From Shewanella sp. GD04112 (GTDB lineage: Bacteria; Pseudomonadota; Gammaproteobacteria; Enterobacterales; Shewanellaceae): a DNA stretch of 64,000 nucleotides. The notes beneath the pieces were generated by a model that saw only the letters and a program-made list of their open reading frames with translations, made no database searches and was not told the DNA's origin. A program made the position numbers and the translations under genes. The stretch spans positions 3,348,001 through 3,412,000 of the forward strand of contig NZ_JAOEAL010000001.1 of NCBI RefSeq assembly GCF_029835735.1, written 5' to 3'. Of this stretch, positions 1 through 9,928 are shown in pieces. The first letter of the stretch is position 1, and each line of letters opens with the position of its first letter.

Positions 1-1525
1 AGCTATTGCCAGCACTATTGCGCCAATCAGCGCCCTATCGCCCATCACGGGGATTATCCACGGCGCGGGTGTACTTGCCGATAAACATATTCAAGACAAA
101 ACCTTAAGCGAACTTGAACGTGTTTATGGCACTAAGGTGACCGGACTTAACAATCTGCTGTCGGCACTGGATCTTAGCCAGTTAACGCTCATCGCCCTGT
201 TCTCTTCGGCGGCGGGTTTTTACGGCAATACTGGCCAGAGCGACTATGCCATGTCTAACGACATTCTCAATAAGGCTGCGCTACAACTTGCGCAGCAATT
301 GCCACAGGCCAAGGTGATGAGCTTTGACTGGGGTCCTTGGGATGGCGGCATGGTCAATCCTGCGCTGAAAAAAATGTTTATCGACCGCGGGGTTTATGTC
401 ATTCCACTCAAAGCCGGTGCCGAGTTATTTGCCAGCCAATTATTGAGTGATACAGGGGCGCAGCTGTTGGTCGGAACCGATATGCAGGGCAATACCGCCA
501 ATGCTGTTGAAGCTGCATCAGCAAAAAAGCCTGAAGCGGATCTAACCACGGCGTTAGATCCGCAGCCTATGGCCCAAACTGTGCCACAGAGTATTCGCGT
601 CATGCGCAGCCTCGACCCTAAACGCATGAGCTTTATTGAGGATCATTGCATCAATGGTCATGCGGTATTGCCGACGGTGTGCGCCATCGATTGGATGCGT
701 GAGGCTGCCAAGGCCCATTTAGGTAAGGCGGTGAGTGTCAGCGATTATCGACTGCTCAAGGGGATCATCTTCGATGAGGCGCTGCTTGCACGCGATGCGC
801 CTATTGAGCTCGAATTGATGCTCACGCCGCTTGCTGACGCTACACAACAATCGACTGAGGCGTTAGCCGCGCTGATCAGCTTTGAAGGTCGCCCGCAATA
901 CCAGGCGGTATTAGTGGCGCAGACGGATGATATGCCAGACGCGCAGCGTTTCGAGGTTGGCGAGTTGCATTCTCTGATGGAGGAGATAACGCAGCAACCC
1001 GCTATCGCGAATCGCGAGTCGCTCTACAGCGATGGCACGCTGTTCCATGGCCCAAGACTGCAAGGCATAAGCGAAGTGCTCGCCTTTGATGACCAGCAGC
1101 TTATCGCTAAGGTTGCACTGCCAGCGTTGGCCTTGGACGACTGCGGCGAGTTTGCGCCAGATCTTGAGGATAAAGGCACACAACCCTTTGCCGAAGATCT
1201 GTTATTGCAGGCCATGCTCGTGTGGGCGCGCCTTAAATATCAAGCGGCAAGCTTACCCAGTGCCATTGGCGAGTTCGTGTCCTATTCGCCCTTAGGTTTT
1301 GGCGAGAAGGCGGTATTAGTGCTGGATGTTATCAAGCATTCGTCCCGAACACTTGAAGCCAATATTGCCCTCTATCATCAAGATGGCCGACTAAGCTGCG
1401 AGATGAAACGGGCCAAGGTTACTGTCAGTAAGACGCTCAACCAAGCGTTTTTGGCCAATAAACCTCAGCAACCAATGCAAGTGCAGGCAGTCGCCCAAAG
1501 CACGGCCGAGGTAAGTGTTAAGTGA
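1..1525 (+). CDS. pfaA: PfaA, polyunsaturated fatty acid synthase subunit A, C-terminal part (5' truncated by window edge)
   Basis: The frame is open from base 2 to the TGA at 1523-1525, so this is the last ~507 residues of a large multidomain protein whose KS, AT and ACP parts lie outside the window. The visible part begins inside a ketoreductase domain (GIIHGAGV, then SSAAGFYGNTGQSDYAMSN with the KR Ser/Tyr pair). A low-complexity linker follows, then a hotdog/dehydratase-like domain (SFIEDHCINGHAVLPTVCAIDW), as in the C-terminal region of known PfaA proteins. In EPA/DHA synthases PfaA carries chain extension and beta-keto reduction on tandem ACPs. Its stop overlaps the GTG start of pfaB by 4 nt, indicating translational coupling. 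The GTG at 137 is internal and is not a start. Confidence 0.93.
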   Translation, partial: AIASTIAPISALSPITGIIHGAGVLADKHIQDKTLSELERVYGTKVTGLNNLLSALDLSQLTLIALFSSAAGFYGNTGQSDYAMSNDILNKAALQLAQQLPQAKVMSFDWGPWDGGMVNPALKKMFIDRGVYVIPLKAGAELFASQLLSDTGAQLLVGTDMQGNTANAVEAASAKKPEADLTTALDPQPMAQTVPQSIRVMRSLDPKRMSFIEDHCINGHAVLPTVCAIDWMREAAKAHLGKAVSVSDYRLLKGIIFDEALLARDAPIELELMLTPLADATQQSTEALAALISFEGRPQYQAVLVAQTDDMPDAQRFEVGELHSLMEEITQQPAIANRESLYSDGTLFHGPRLQGISEVLAFDDQQLIAKVALPALALDDCGEFAPDLEDKGTQPFAEDLLLQAMLVWARLKYQAASLPSAIGEFVSYSPLGFGEKAVLVLDVIKHSSRTLEANIALYHQDGRLSCEMKRAKVTVSKTLNQAFLANKPQQPMQVQAVAQSTAEVSVK

Positions 1526-3894
1526 CACTCGACCCAAGCGCACATGCCGCATTAAGCAATGCGACATTAAACAGTCCGCCTCCCAATGCCAAGCCACTGC
1601 GAATTGCCGTATGGCTTGGTGATGGGTGGATGCAGAGTGTGCTTAGCCATACTCAAACTGATGCCACTGCGCTGCAACGCTTGCTGGCCTCTCGGGTGCG
1701 ACTTAATGTCGAAGATAAGCCATTAACCAATGAGTCGACAGATGATCCAACCTTAGTTGGCTTACTCAGCGAGCAGCTCGCCCATATTGCGCAAAAACAA
1801 CTTGTTGAAATTCGCTTTGAATATCAGCAGCAAGTCCGTTGCCTGTATCTGCTCAATGGGCTGCTTGCCGCACAATTACATCTGCATGCCGAGGCTTATA
1901 TTTCAGCATTAGCGCAAATCCAAGCTGAAACCGCCGAAGAAACAAATACAAATACTATCAATACAAATACAGTCGAGCGCTGCTTAAACAGCGCTTTTAC
2001 CTTGGCGAAACGCGATTGTGCTCAGGCGGTTAATAGCTACGCGCAGGCAGGCAATCTTGCCAGTCAGTTGAATGTATTAGCTCAAGCGGTTGAGGCATTT
2101 AGTCATCGAACGCTAGCAGGTATGACACCAATGCTTGACGCGACTGATGCAGCACAACTTGCTGAACAATACGCTGAACTGGGCGCTGAAAAGCCCGTAA
2201 AAACCGCGCAGAACGGCTATTGGTTTACCAAGCCCCATCAGGCAAGGGTGTTAAGCCTAAATCTCTTGGGTAATATCTTGGGTAAGCCCCCTCAAGCGAG
2301 CACTGCCCAAAGCCTTATCTTGACCCAAGGCACTCGGCTTATCCCTCAGCCATTGCTCAATGCCAATAGGCTTTTTATTCCCATTAGCGGTAATACGCTT
2401 GAGTCGTTAACGGCAAAGCTATCGCAACTCATTGATTCATTAGATTTATCGGCAAGCCTTCCCGATACAGATTGGCTCAGCAGCCAAGGCAGTGATTGGT
2501 TTAAGCGCTATCAAGCAAAGGATACATTGGCATTAGTACTTATGGCAGGCTCCCTTGAGGAGTTAATGCAAGAAGCCAAGGCGATGCGCGCTTATATTGA
2601 AAAGACGCAACAGACTCCAGCGCCAATGACAACGCCATCGGCCAATCTAGCCTTTAAAACTCCTTCGGGCAGCTATTATACGCCAACGCCCCTCGGCGAT
2701 ACGGGCTTAACCTTTGTCTACCCCGGCGTCGGCACGGTTTACCCGAATATGTTCAGTGACTTACATGGCTATTTCCCTGAACTTTATCGCGAGCTTGAAC
2801 GTGAAGGGGATTTAGCCGCCATGCTGCAGGCCGAGGCGATTTACCACAGCGCTGCTTATGCCAAAAGTACTGTTGATGCAAAAGACGCGGCAGAGATGAG
2901 CTTAAGCCAGCTTGCGATTAGCGGTGTTGGCGCCAGTTACCTATTTAGTCGGCTGTTAACTCGAATCTTTAATATCCAACCGCAACTCGCTCTGGGCTAT
3001 TCCATGGGTGAAGCGGCCATGTGGGCAAGTTTGGATATCTGGCAAACGCCACATGCCCTGATTAACGCCACCCAAAACAGCGCCATCTTCAATCAGGAGA
3101 TTTCAGGCCCACTGCTTGCGGTGCGCCGCGATTGGCAGTTGAGTGAAGATGCTCCGCTGGTGTGGAATAGCTTTTTAGTGCGCGCCTCTCGCGCCGAAAT
3201 TAATGCCCTGCTCCCTGATTTTCCACGGGTTTATCTGGCGATTGAACAGGGTGATACCTGTATTATCGCGGGCTGCGAAACAAGCTGCTTACAACTCCTT
3301 AAAAGGCTGAATAAGCGTGGCATTGCCAGCAATAAAGTCACCGCCATGCATACCCCGCCCTCGCAGTCACAGCACAGTGCTATCCAAAGGTTTTATACCT
3401 TGGGCTTAAAGGCGAATGCCTGCGAGACTCAGGTGCGTTTTATTAGCGCGGCGCAGCAAAGCGCCGTCAGTATCGACAGCCAAAGCATTGCCAAGAGTAT
3501 TGCCGATACCTTTTGTGCGCCGCTTAATTTTACCGCGCTGATTAACACCGCCTATAACCAAGGTGCGCGCTTATTTGTTGAGGTGGGCGCCGATCGGCAA
3601 ACCAGCACACTTATCGATAAAATCGGCCGCCAACTTGAGTTGGGTGCCGATGGCACTCAAACACAGGGGCAACCGATATTAGCCATGGCATGTAATGCCA
3701 AGGGCAGCGATACGATCACTTGCTTACTCAAATGCTTAGCTCAACTTATCAGCCATAGAGTGCCACTCTCCCTTGCGCCGCTTATGCCTCAATCGGCAGA
3801 TAAGGCTAGAGCGAAAACGATAGCGCCACATTCTGCCAGCGCCAGCGCATTAGGCCATTTTTCAAACGTATTCCAAGAAGGAGAACCCCTTTGA
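1522..3894 (+). CDS. pfaB: PfaB, acyltransferase subunit of the polyunsaturated fatty acid synthase
   Basis: 790 aa from a GTG overlapping the pfaA stop (GTGA). The C-terminal half is an FabD-like acyltransferase: FVYPGVGTVYPNM opens it and the nucleophile elbow GYSMGEA places Ser at about residue 494. The N-terminal half is poorly conserved, with a KS-like remnant and Ala/Gln-rich stretches, as is usual for PfaB. Known PfaB proteins influence which end product (EPA or DHA) the synthase makes. The stop overlaps the TTG start of pfaC, so pfaA, pfaB and pfaC form a tightly coupled unit. The function is assigned from domain content and position; product specificity cannot be read from the sequence. 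Confidence 0.92.
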   Translation: MTLDPSAHAALSNATLNSPPPNAKPLRIAVWLGDGWMQSVLSHTQTDATALQRLLASRVRLNVEDKPLTNESTDDPTLVGLLSEQLAHIAQKQLVEIRFEYQQQVRCLYLLNGLLAAQLHLHAEAYISALAQIQAETAEETNTNTINTNTVERCLNSAFTLAKRDCAQAVNSYAQAGNLASQLNVLAQAVEAFSHRTLAGMTPMLDATDAAQLAEQYAELGAEKPVKTAQNGYWFTKPHQARVLSLNLLGNILGKPPQASTAQSLILTQGTRLIPQPLLNANRLFIPISGNTLESLTAKLSQLIDSLDLSASLPDTDWLSSQGSDWFKRYQAKDTLALVLMAGSLEELMQEAKAMRAYIEKTQQTPAPMTTPSANLAFKTPSGSYYTPTPLGDTGLTFVYPGVGTVYPNMFSDLHGYFPELYRELEREGDLAAMLQAEAIYHSAAYAKSTVDAKDAAEMSLSQLAISGVGASYLFSRLLTRIFNIQPQLALGYSMGEAAMWASLDIWQTPHALINATQNSAIFNQEISGPLLAVRRDWQLSEDAPLVWNSFLVRASRAEINALLPDFPRVYLAIEQGDTCIIAGCETSCLQLLKRLNKRGIASNKVTAMHTPPSQSQHSAIQRFYTLGLKANACETQVRFISAAQQSAVSIDSQSIAKSIADTFCAPLNFTALINTAYNQGARLFVEVGADRQTSTLIDKIGRQLELGADGTQTQGQPILAMACNAKGSDTITCLLKCLAQLISHRVPLSLAPLMPQSADKARAKTIAPHSASASALGHFSNVFQEGEPL

Positions 3895-6800
3895 GTTCTC
3901 AAATGCATGCTCACCCGACTCAGCAAGACAGCACAGCTGTGCCAAACGACCAGCGCCAAAGCTCAAAGGCGATGCCAAAGATTGCCATCGTCGGCCTTGC
4001 CGTTCAGTATCCCGATGCCGACACACCTGAGCAGTTTTGGCAAAATCTGCTGGATAAAAAAGATTCCCGCAGCCAAATCGATGCGGCCAAACTCAATGCC
4101 AATCCAGCTGATTACCAAGGTGTTCAAGGCCAAGCCGACCGATTTTATTGCGACAAGGGCGGCTATATCCGCAACTTTCGTTTTGACCCACTGGGTTATC
4201 AGTTGCCGCCGACGGCCTTTGATGGGCTCGATGAAAGCTTTTTATGGGCATTAGATTGCAGTAAAAAAGCCCTGCTGGATGCGGGTGTGGATTTAACGGC
4301 GCCATTACTTGAACGTACAGGGATTGTAATGGGCACCCTGTCGTTCCCGACCGCAAGCTCCAATGAATTGTTTTTACCGATTTACCATCAAGCGGTTGAA
4401 AAGGCATTAAAAACTAAGCTTAATCAATCCGAATTTGCTCTAGCGCCCTTCGCCAATGCGTCGATGGTAGGCACGCAACAGGCCGCCAACGGCGCCATTG
4501 CCCACACGGCCTCTAAGTTGTTAAGCGATGCCCTCGGTCTTGGCGGCGCGCAGCTCAGTCTCGATGCAGCCTGCGCCAGCTCAGTCTATGCCCTTAAATT
4601 GGCCTGCGATTATTTAACCACGGGCAAGGCCGATATGATGCTCGCAGGCGCCGTATCGGGCGCCGATCCCTTCTTTATCAATATGGGATTTTCGATTTTC
4701 CACGCCTATCCAGACCATGGAATTTCGGCGCCTTTCGATAGCAATAGCAAAGGCTTATTCGCGGGCGAAGGCGCTGGTGTATTAGTGCTTAAGCGTTTAG
4801 AGGATGCCGAGCGCGATGGCGATAATATTTATGCCGTGGTCAGTGGTATTGGATTATCGAACGATGGCAAGGGCCAATTTGTCTTAAGCCCCAACAGTAA
4901 GGGCCAAGTGCAAGCCTTCGAGCGTGCCTATGCCGCCGCCAACACGCATCCGAGCAATATCGAAGTGATTGAATGCCACGCCACCGGTACGCCACTGGGG
5001 GATAAGGTTGAACTCACCTCGATGGAGCGTTTTTTCGAAGATAAACTCGGCGGCACTAAGGCGCCGTTGATAGGTTCGGCTAAATCCAACCTTGGACATT
5101 TGCTCACCGCTGCCGGCATGCCTGGGATCATGAAAATGATCTTCGCCATGCGCTCAGGGCAGCTACCGGCGAGTATCAACCTCAAGGCGCCGATTTCATC
5201 GCCTAAGGGATTGTTTAGCGGTAATAATATCCCCTCTCAGTTGCAGGCTTGGCCCGATAAAACAGGCAACGATCGTCGCCATGCGGGGGTGTCTGTGTTC
5301 GGTTTTGGCGGCTGTAATGCCCATCTGTTGTTGGAATCCTATCAGCCAACAATTCACAGTGCCGAAAAGCAAGCCAACAAACCTGTTTATCAGCAGCAAG
5401 CATTAACCGTTATCGGCATGGCGTCGCATTTTGGGCCTTTGGCCTCCATCAATGCGCTGGATAAGGCGCTATTAGCTCACACGGATGCCTTTATCCCGCT
5501 GCCACCTAACCGCTGGAAAGGCTTAGATAAACACCCCGATATCCTTAACCAATATGGCCTAAATCGCGCGCCCAAAGGCGCCTATATCGAGCAGTTTGAT
5601 TTTGACTTTTTACGCTTTAAAGTACCGCCCAATGAGGATGACAGGCTGATATCCCAGCAATTGTTGCTGATCAAAGTCGCCGACGAAGCGATTCGCGATG
5701 CCAAGTTAACCGCGGGCAGCAAGGTCGCGGTGTTAGTGGCGATGGAAACCGAGCTTGAACTGCACCAATTCCGTGGCCGGGTGAATTTGCACACCCAACT
5801 TGCGGATAGCTTAAAGAAACAAGGCGTTCACCTCTCCAATGATGAATACCTTGCCCTCGAAGCTATCGCCATGGACAGCGTGCTCGATGCCGCCAAGCTC
5901 AATCAATACACCAGCTTTATTGGCAATATTATGGCGTCGCGCATCGCCTCGCTGTGGGACTTTAACGGCCCGGCCTTTACCATTTCAGCCGCCGAGCAAT
6001 CGGTCGCTCGCTGTATCGATGTGGCGCAAAACCTACTGTCCCAAGAGGCACTCGATGGTGTAGTGATTGCCGCCGTGGATTTAAGCGGCAGTGTTGAACA
6101 GGTCATATTGAAAAACGCCGAAGTCGCCGTTGATCTCGATGCCAACAGCGCGAATCCACAGTGGAAGGTGGGTGAAGGTGCGGGCGCTATCGTGCTGACC
6201 AGCCAGCAAGCGAGCAACAGTCAACAAGCGAGTAACAGTTCTCAAAAGGGCTACGGCCAAATTCGTGGTCAAGCATTTGGCACACATCATCAGCTGCCCA
6301 AGCTGCTTGATTCGCTGATAACCGAAACGGCTATCGCCAATCCTTCAGTGCCCGCTGCCATCCATATGGTTGAGCAATGTATTGCCCCAGAAGAGCAACT
6401 GCCAGCGGAGCAGCTATTAGCGCAGCTTAATCTTATGGGGACGCCATGCAATCGAGTCGCCAATACCCTTGGGCATAACTTTGCCGCTGCGGGTATGGCC
6501 AGTCTTTTGAATACCCTGTTAAGCCTAAAGAACGGGTCTGCGGCTTCAAATAAAAACACCGATAAGCAGGCATTAGTCTCTACCCAAAGCCAAGGGGTGA
6601 GTTCGCTGCTGCTGTTAAGCCAAACGGCAACGCAGGCGGCGCAACTAGAACAGCGCCTTGCGCAGGACTTAACCTTGAGTGAGCAAAAACACTTAATCAA
6701 ACCGGTGACGCTCGGTGGCCGCGATATCTATCAACATATTGTGGATACGCCGCTGCCCGCACTTGCCACTATCCAAGGCAAAATGCGCCAGTTGCAGCCT

Positions 6801-9800
6801 TTAGGCCAACAGGCAACACAAACTGTAGCCACAGTGCGCGCAGCACTTGATACCACGGCTGAAAACGCCACCCCATTTGCCACACCAATAGCAGTAGAGA
6901 GCGGTATGTCATCTAACGCACCACACCAATATTCGGCGGCGCCCTTGGCGCAGGATAGGGCGTCGCAGGATAGCGCGGCACTGTTACAAAACCAGCAATT
7001 GGCCCGCGAAGCTCACCTAGCCTTTTTACAGAGCCGTGAGCAAGGGCTCAAACTGGCCGATGCGCTGTTAAAAGCGCAATTGTCCCAGACGACACAAATG
7101 GGGTCTGTTGCACCCCATGTTGCCACCAGCGCCAATGTTGCTCCCATCGCAGCGCAGCAAGCTGTATCAGTCCCAGAACTAAAACCAGATCACGCAAATG
7201 TCGCTCCCTATACGCCACCCATTCCTGCGGCTAAGCCCTGCATTTGGAACTATCAGGATCTGGTGGAATACGCCGAGGGCGACATTGCCAAGGTCTTTGG
7301 TGCCGATTACGCCATTATCGACAGCTACGCACGCCGCGTGCGTCTGCCAACCTCGGATTATCTGCTAGTCTCGCGGGTGACTAAGCTCAACGCGCAAATG
7401 AACCGCTATCAGCCGAGCACTATGACCACAGAGTACGACATTCCCATGGATGCGCCCTTCTTGGTCGATGGCCAAATTCCGTGGGCGGTGGCAGTCGAAT
7501 CGGGTCAGTGCGACTTAATGCTGATCAGCTACTTAGGTATCGATTTTGAAAACAAAGGCGAGCGCGTCTATCGCCTGCTCGACTGCACCCTCACCTTCCT
7601 TGGGGATCTGCCCCGCGGCGGTGACACCCTGCGCTACGATATCTCCATCAACCACTTTGCCCGTAATGGCGATACCCTGCTGTTTTTCTTCTCCTACGAA
7701 TGTTTCGTGGGCGATAAGCTGATCCTAAAAATGGACGGCGGCTGCGCGGGATTCTTTACCGATAAAGAACTGGCCGATGGCAAAGGGGTGATCCGCACCG
7801 AGGCCGAAATTAAGCTGCGCGAGCAAGCACAAATTGCACTGGCCAATGAATATGCGCGAAACGGCAATCAGCCACGCTTCACACCGCGACTTAACTGCGC
7901 GCAACCGGTCTTCAGCTACGGCCAAATCCACCGTCTACTGAGCGCTGACATTGGCGGCTGTTTCGGCGGTGAACATGCGGCCCATCAGGCGAAGTTTGGC
8001 CTCCAACCTTCACTGTGCTTCGCCTCGGAAAAATTCCTGATGATCGAGCAAGTCAGCAAGCTCGAAGTGCATGGCGGCGCATGGGGCTTAGGCTTGATTG
8101 AAGGTCACAAGCAATTAGCCCCCGACCATTGGTATTTCCCCTGCCATTTCAAGGGCGACCAAGTGATGGCCGGCTCCCTCATGGCCGAAGGTTGTGGTCA
8201 GTTACTGCAATTCTTTATGCTGCATATTGGTATGCACCTTGGGGTGACTAACGGTCGTTTCCAACCCCTTGAAAACGCATCGCAAAAAGTGCGCTGCCGC
8301 GGTCAAGTATTGCCACAATCTGGCACGCTCACCTATCGCATGGAAGTCACCGAAATTGGCATGAGCCCTCGCCCCTATGCCAAAGCGAATATCGATATTC
8401 TGCTCAATGGCAAAGTGGTGGTGGATTTCCAAAACCTCGGGGTGATGATTAAAGAAGAAGCAGATTGCACCCGCTATTCGCAGAGCAGTTCTTCACAAGG
8501 CAATGATTCGCAAGCTGCAAATATCGACAATCAAGCGGAACAAGCGCCACTGATGGCGCAAATCCCAGATGTTTCAGCTCCCCTGAATAAAGGCGTTGTG
8601 CCGCTTAAGCATGTAAGTGCGCCGATTGCGCCAGCAGGCTCTAAGCACGCCAACCGCGTGCCCGACACCCTGCCGTTTACGCCTTACCATTTGTTTGAGT
8701 TTGCCACCGGCGATATTGAAAACTGCTTCGGCCCCGATTTTAGTATTTACCGTGGCTTAATCCCGCCACGTACGCCCTGCGGCGATCTGCAACTCACCAC
8801 CCGAGTGGTGGCCATTGAGGGCAAACGTGGCAAACTGAAAAAGCCATCCTCCTGTATTGCCGAGTATGAAGTGCCCAGCAACGCGTGGTATTACGCTAAA
8901 AACAGCCACCCGAGTGTGATGCCCTACTCAGTGTTGATGGAAATCTCATTGCAGCCCAATGGCTTTATCTCGGGCTATATGGGCACGACCTTAGGCTTCC
9001 CGGGGCAGGAGTTATTCTTCCGCAACCTCGACGGCAGTGGCAAGTTACTGCGCGAAGTGGATTTACGCGGTAAAACCATAGTCAACGATTCGCGCCTGCT
9101 GTCCACCGTGATTGCTGGCAGCAATATCATTCAAAACTTTAGTTTCGAACTGAGCTGCGATGGCGAGCCCTTCTACCGAGGTAATGCGGTATTCGGTTAC
9201 TTTAAGGCCGATGCGCTTAAAAACCAGTTGGGGATCGACAATGGTAAAATTACCCAAGCCTGGCACATTGAGCACGATATCAAAGCCGACAGCCAAATCA
9301 ATCTGTTAGATAAAAACGGCCGCAGTTTTGTGGCGCCGCAGGGCAAGCCACACTACCGCCTAGCAGGTGGGCAGCTGAACTTTATCGACAAGGCCGAAAT
9401 TGTAAAAACTGGCGGTAAGAAGGGAATGGGATACTTGTACGCCGAGCGCACTATTGACCCGAGCGATTGGTTCTTCCAGTTCCATTTCCATCAAGATCCA
9501 GTGATGCCAGGCTCACTCGGCGTCGAGGCGATTATCGAATTACTGCAAACCTATGCCATAGACCAAGACCTAGGCGCAGGCTTCAATAATCCGAAATTTG
9601 GCCAAATTCTGTCAGAAATTAAATGGAAGTATCGCGGTCAAATTAATCCATTAAACAAACAGATGTCGCTGGATGTGCATATCACCAGCATTGAAGATAA
9701 AAACGGAAAACGCATCATCAAAGGCGATGCCAACCTGAGTAAGGATGGCCTGCGCATTTATGAGGTAACCGATATCGCAATCTGTATCGAAGAGGCATAG
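3891..9800 (+). CDS. pfaC: PfaC, KS-CLF-DH-DH subunit of the polyunsaturated fatty acid synthase
   Basis: 1969 aa. The TTG start at 3891 is chosen because AAGGAG at 3878-3883 is 7 nt upstream and the codon overlaps the pfaB stop (TTGA); the ATG at 3903 is the alternative. Domains in order: an active ketosynthase with Cys228 (DAACASS), His363 (CHATGTP) and His403 (SNLGH). A second KS-like chain length factor has the catalytic Cys replaced by Glu702 (SAAEQS). Then come two FabA-fold dehydratases with His1419 (CHFKGDQVMAG) and His1865 (FHFHQDPVMPG). Both dehydratases carry Glu where FabA has Asp84. PfaC condenses acyl units and introduces or isomerises the cis double bonds of EPA. A low-complexity Gln/Ala linker separates the KS pair from the DH pair. 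Confidence 0.95.
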   Translation: MSSQMHAHPTQQDSTAVPNDQRQSSKAMPKIAIVGLAVQYPDADTPEQFWQNLLDKKDSRSQIDAAKLNANPADYQGVQGQADRFYCDKGGYIRNFRFDPLGYQLPPTAFDGLDESFLWALDCSKKALLDAGVDLTAPLLERTGIVMGTLSFPTASSNELFLPIYHQAVEKALKTKLNQSEFALAPFANASMVGTQQAANGAIAHTASKLLSDALGLGGAQLSLDAACASSVYALKLACDYLTTGKADMMLAGAVSGADPFFINMGFSIFHAYPDHGISAPFDSNSKGLFAGEGAGVLVLKRLEDAERDGDNIYAVVSGIGLSNDGKGQFVLSPNSKGQVQAFERAYAAANTHPSNIEVIECHATGTPLGDKVELTSMERFFEDKLGGTKAPLIGSAKSNLGHLLTAAGMPGIMKMIFAMRSGQLPASINLKAPISSPKGLFSGNNIPSQLQAWPDKTGNDRRHAGVSVFGFGGCNAHLLLESYQPTIHSAEKQANKPVYQQQALTVIGMASHFGPLASINALDKALLAHTDAFIPLPPNRWKGLDKHPDILNQYGLNRAPKGAYIEQFDFDFLRFKVPPNEDDRLISQQLLLIKVADEAIRDAKLTAGSKVAVLVAMETELELHQFRGRVNLHTQLADSLKKQGVHLSNDEYLALEAIAMDSVLDAAKLNQYTSFIGNIMASRIASLWDFNGPAFTISAAEQSVARCIDVAQNLLSQEALDGVVIAAVDLSGSVEQVILKNAEVAVDLDANSANPQWKVGEGAGAIVLTSQQASNSQQASNSSQKGYGQIRGQAFGTHHQLPKLLDSLITETAIANPSVPAAIHMVEQCIAPEEQLPAEQLLAQLNLMGTPCNRVANTLGHNFAAAGMASLLNTLLSLKNGSAASNKNTDKQALVSTQSQGVSSLLLLSQTATQAAQLEQRLAQDLTLSEQKHLIKPVTLGGRDIYQHIVDTPLPALATIQGKMRQLQPLGQQATQTVATVRAALDTTAENATPFATPIAVESGMSSNAPHQYSAAPLAQDRASQDSAALLQNQQLAREAHLAFLQSREQGLKLADALLKAQLSQTTQMGSVAPHVATSANVAPIAAQQAVSVPELKPDHANVAPYTPPIPAAKPCIWNYQDLVEYAEGDIAKVFGADYAIIDSYARRVRLPTSDYLLVSRVTKLNAQMNRYQPSTMTTEYDIPMDAPFLVDGQIPWAVAVESGQCDLMLISYLGIDFENKGERVYRLLDCTLTFLGDLPRGGDTLRYDISINHFARNGDTLLFFFSYECFVGDKLILKMDGGCAGFFTDKELADGKGVIRTEAEIKLREQAQIALANEYARNGNQPRFTPRLNCAQPVFSYGQIHRLLSADIGGCFGGEHAAHQAKFGLQPSLCFASEKFLMIEQVSKLEVHGGAWGLGLIEGHKQLAPDHWYFPCHFKGDQVMAGSLMAEGCGQLLQFFMLHIGMHLGVTNGRFQPLENASQKVRCRGQVLPQSGTLTYRMEVTEIGMSPRPYAKANIDILLNGKVVVDFQNLGVMIKEEADCTRYSQSSSSQGNDSQAANIDNQAEQAPLMAQIPDVSAPLNKGVVPLKHVSAPIAPAGSKHANRVPDTLPFTPYHLFEFATGDIENCFGPDFSIYRGLIPPRTPCGDLQLTTRVVAIEGKRGKLKKPSSCIAEYEVPSNAWYYAKNSHPSVMPYSVLMEISLQPNGFISGYMGTTLGFPGQELFFRNLDGSGKLLREVDLRGKTIVNDSRLLSTVIAGSNIIQNFSFELSCDGEPFYRGNAVFGYFKADALKNQLGIDNGKITQAWHIEHDIKADSQINLLDKNGRSFVAPQGKPHYRLAGGQLNFIDKAEIVKTGGKKGMGYLYAERTIDPSDWFFQFHFHQDPVMPGSLGVEAIIELLQTYAIDQDLGAGFNNPKFGQILSEIKWKYRGQINPLNKQMSLDVHITSIEDKNGKRIIKGDANLSKDGLRIYEVTDIAICIEEA

Positions 9801-9928
9801 CGCTAGCGCCTAACTTGCGGCATTAGCCAAAGTTAGCTTAAACAGTACACAACAGCCGCAGTGCAAGGGAATAACCCCACTGCGGCAAACAAATTCAGGC
9901 CCCAAACACCTAAAAGTGAATAGCCCAA
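9801..9928 (+). promoter_or_regulatory. pfaC-pfaD spacer with two successive hairpins
   Basis: The 128-bp gap contains a 7-bp inverted repeat (CTAACTT 9810-9816 / AAGTTAG 9830-9836) and a 9-bp perfect one (GCCGCAGTG 9855-9863 / CACTGCGGC 9878-9886) that can be extended by an inner GGG/CCC. No T-run follows either, so they are not classical terminators. They could protect the upstream mRNA end or modulate pfaD expression relative to pfaABC. The hairpins are seen; the role is inferred. Confidence 0.5.
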
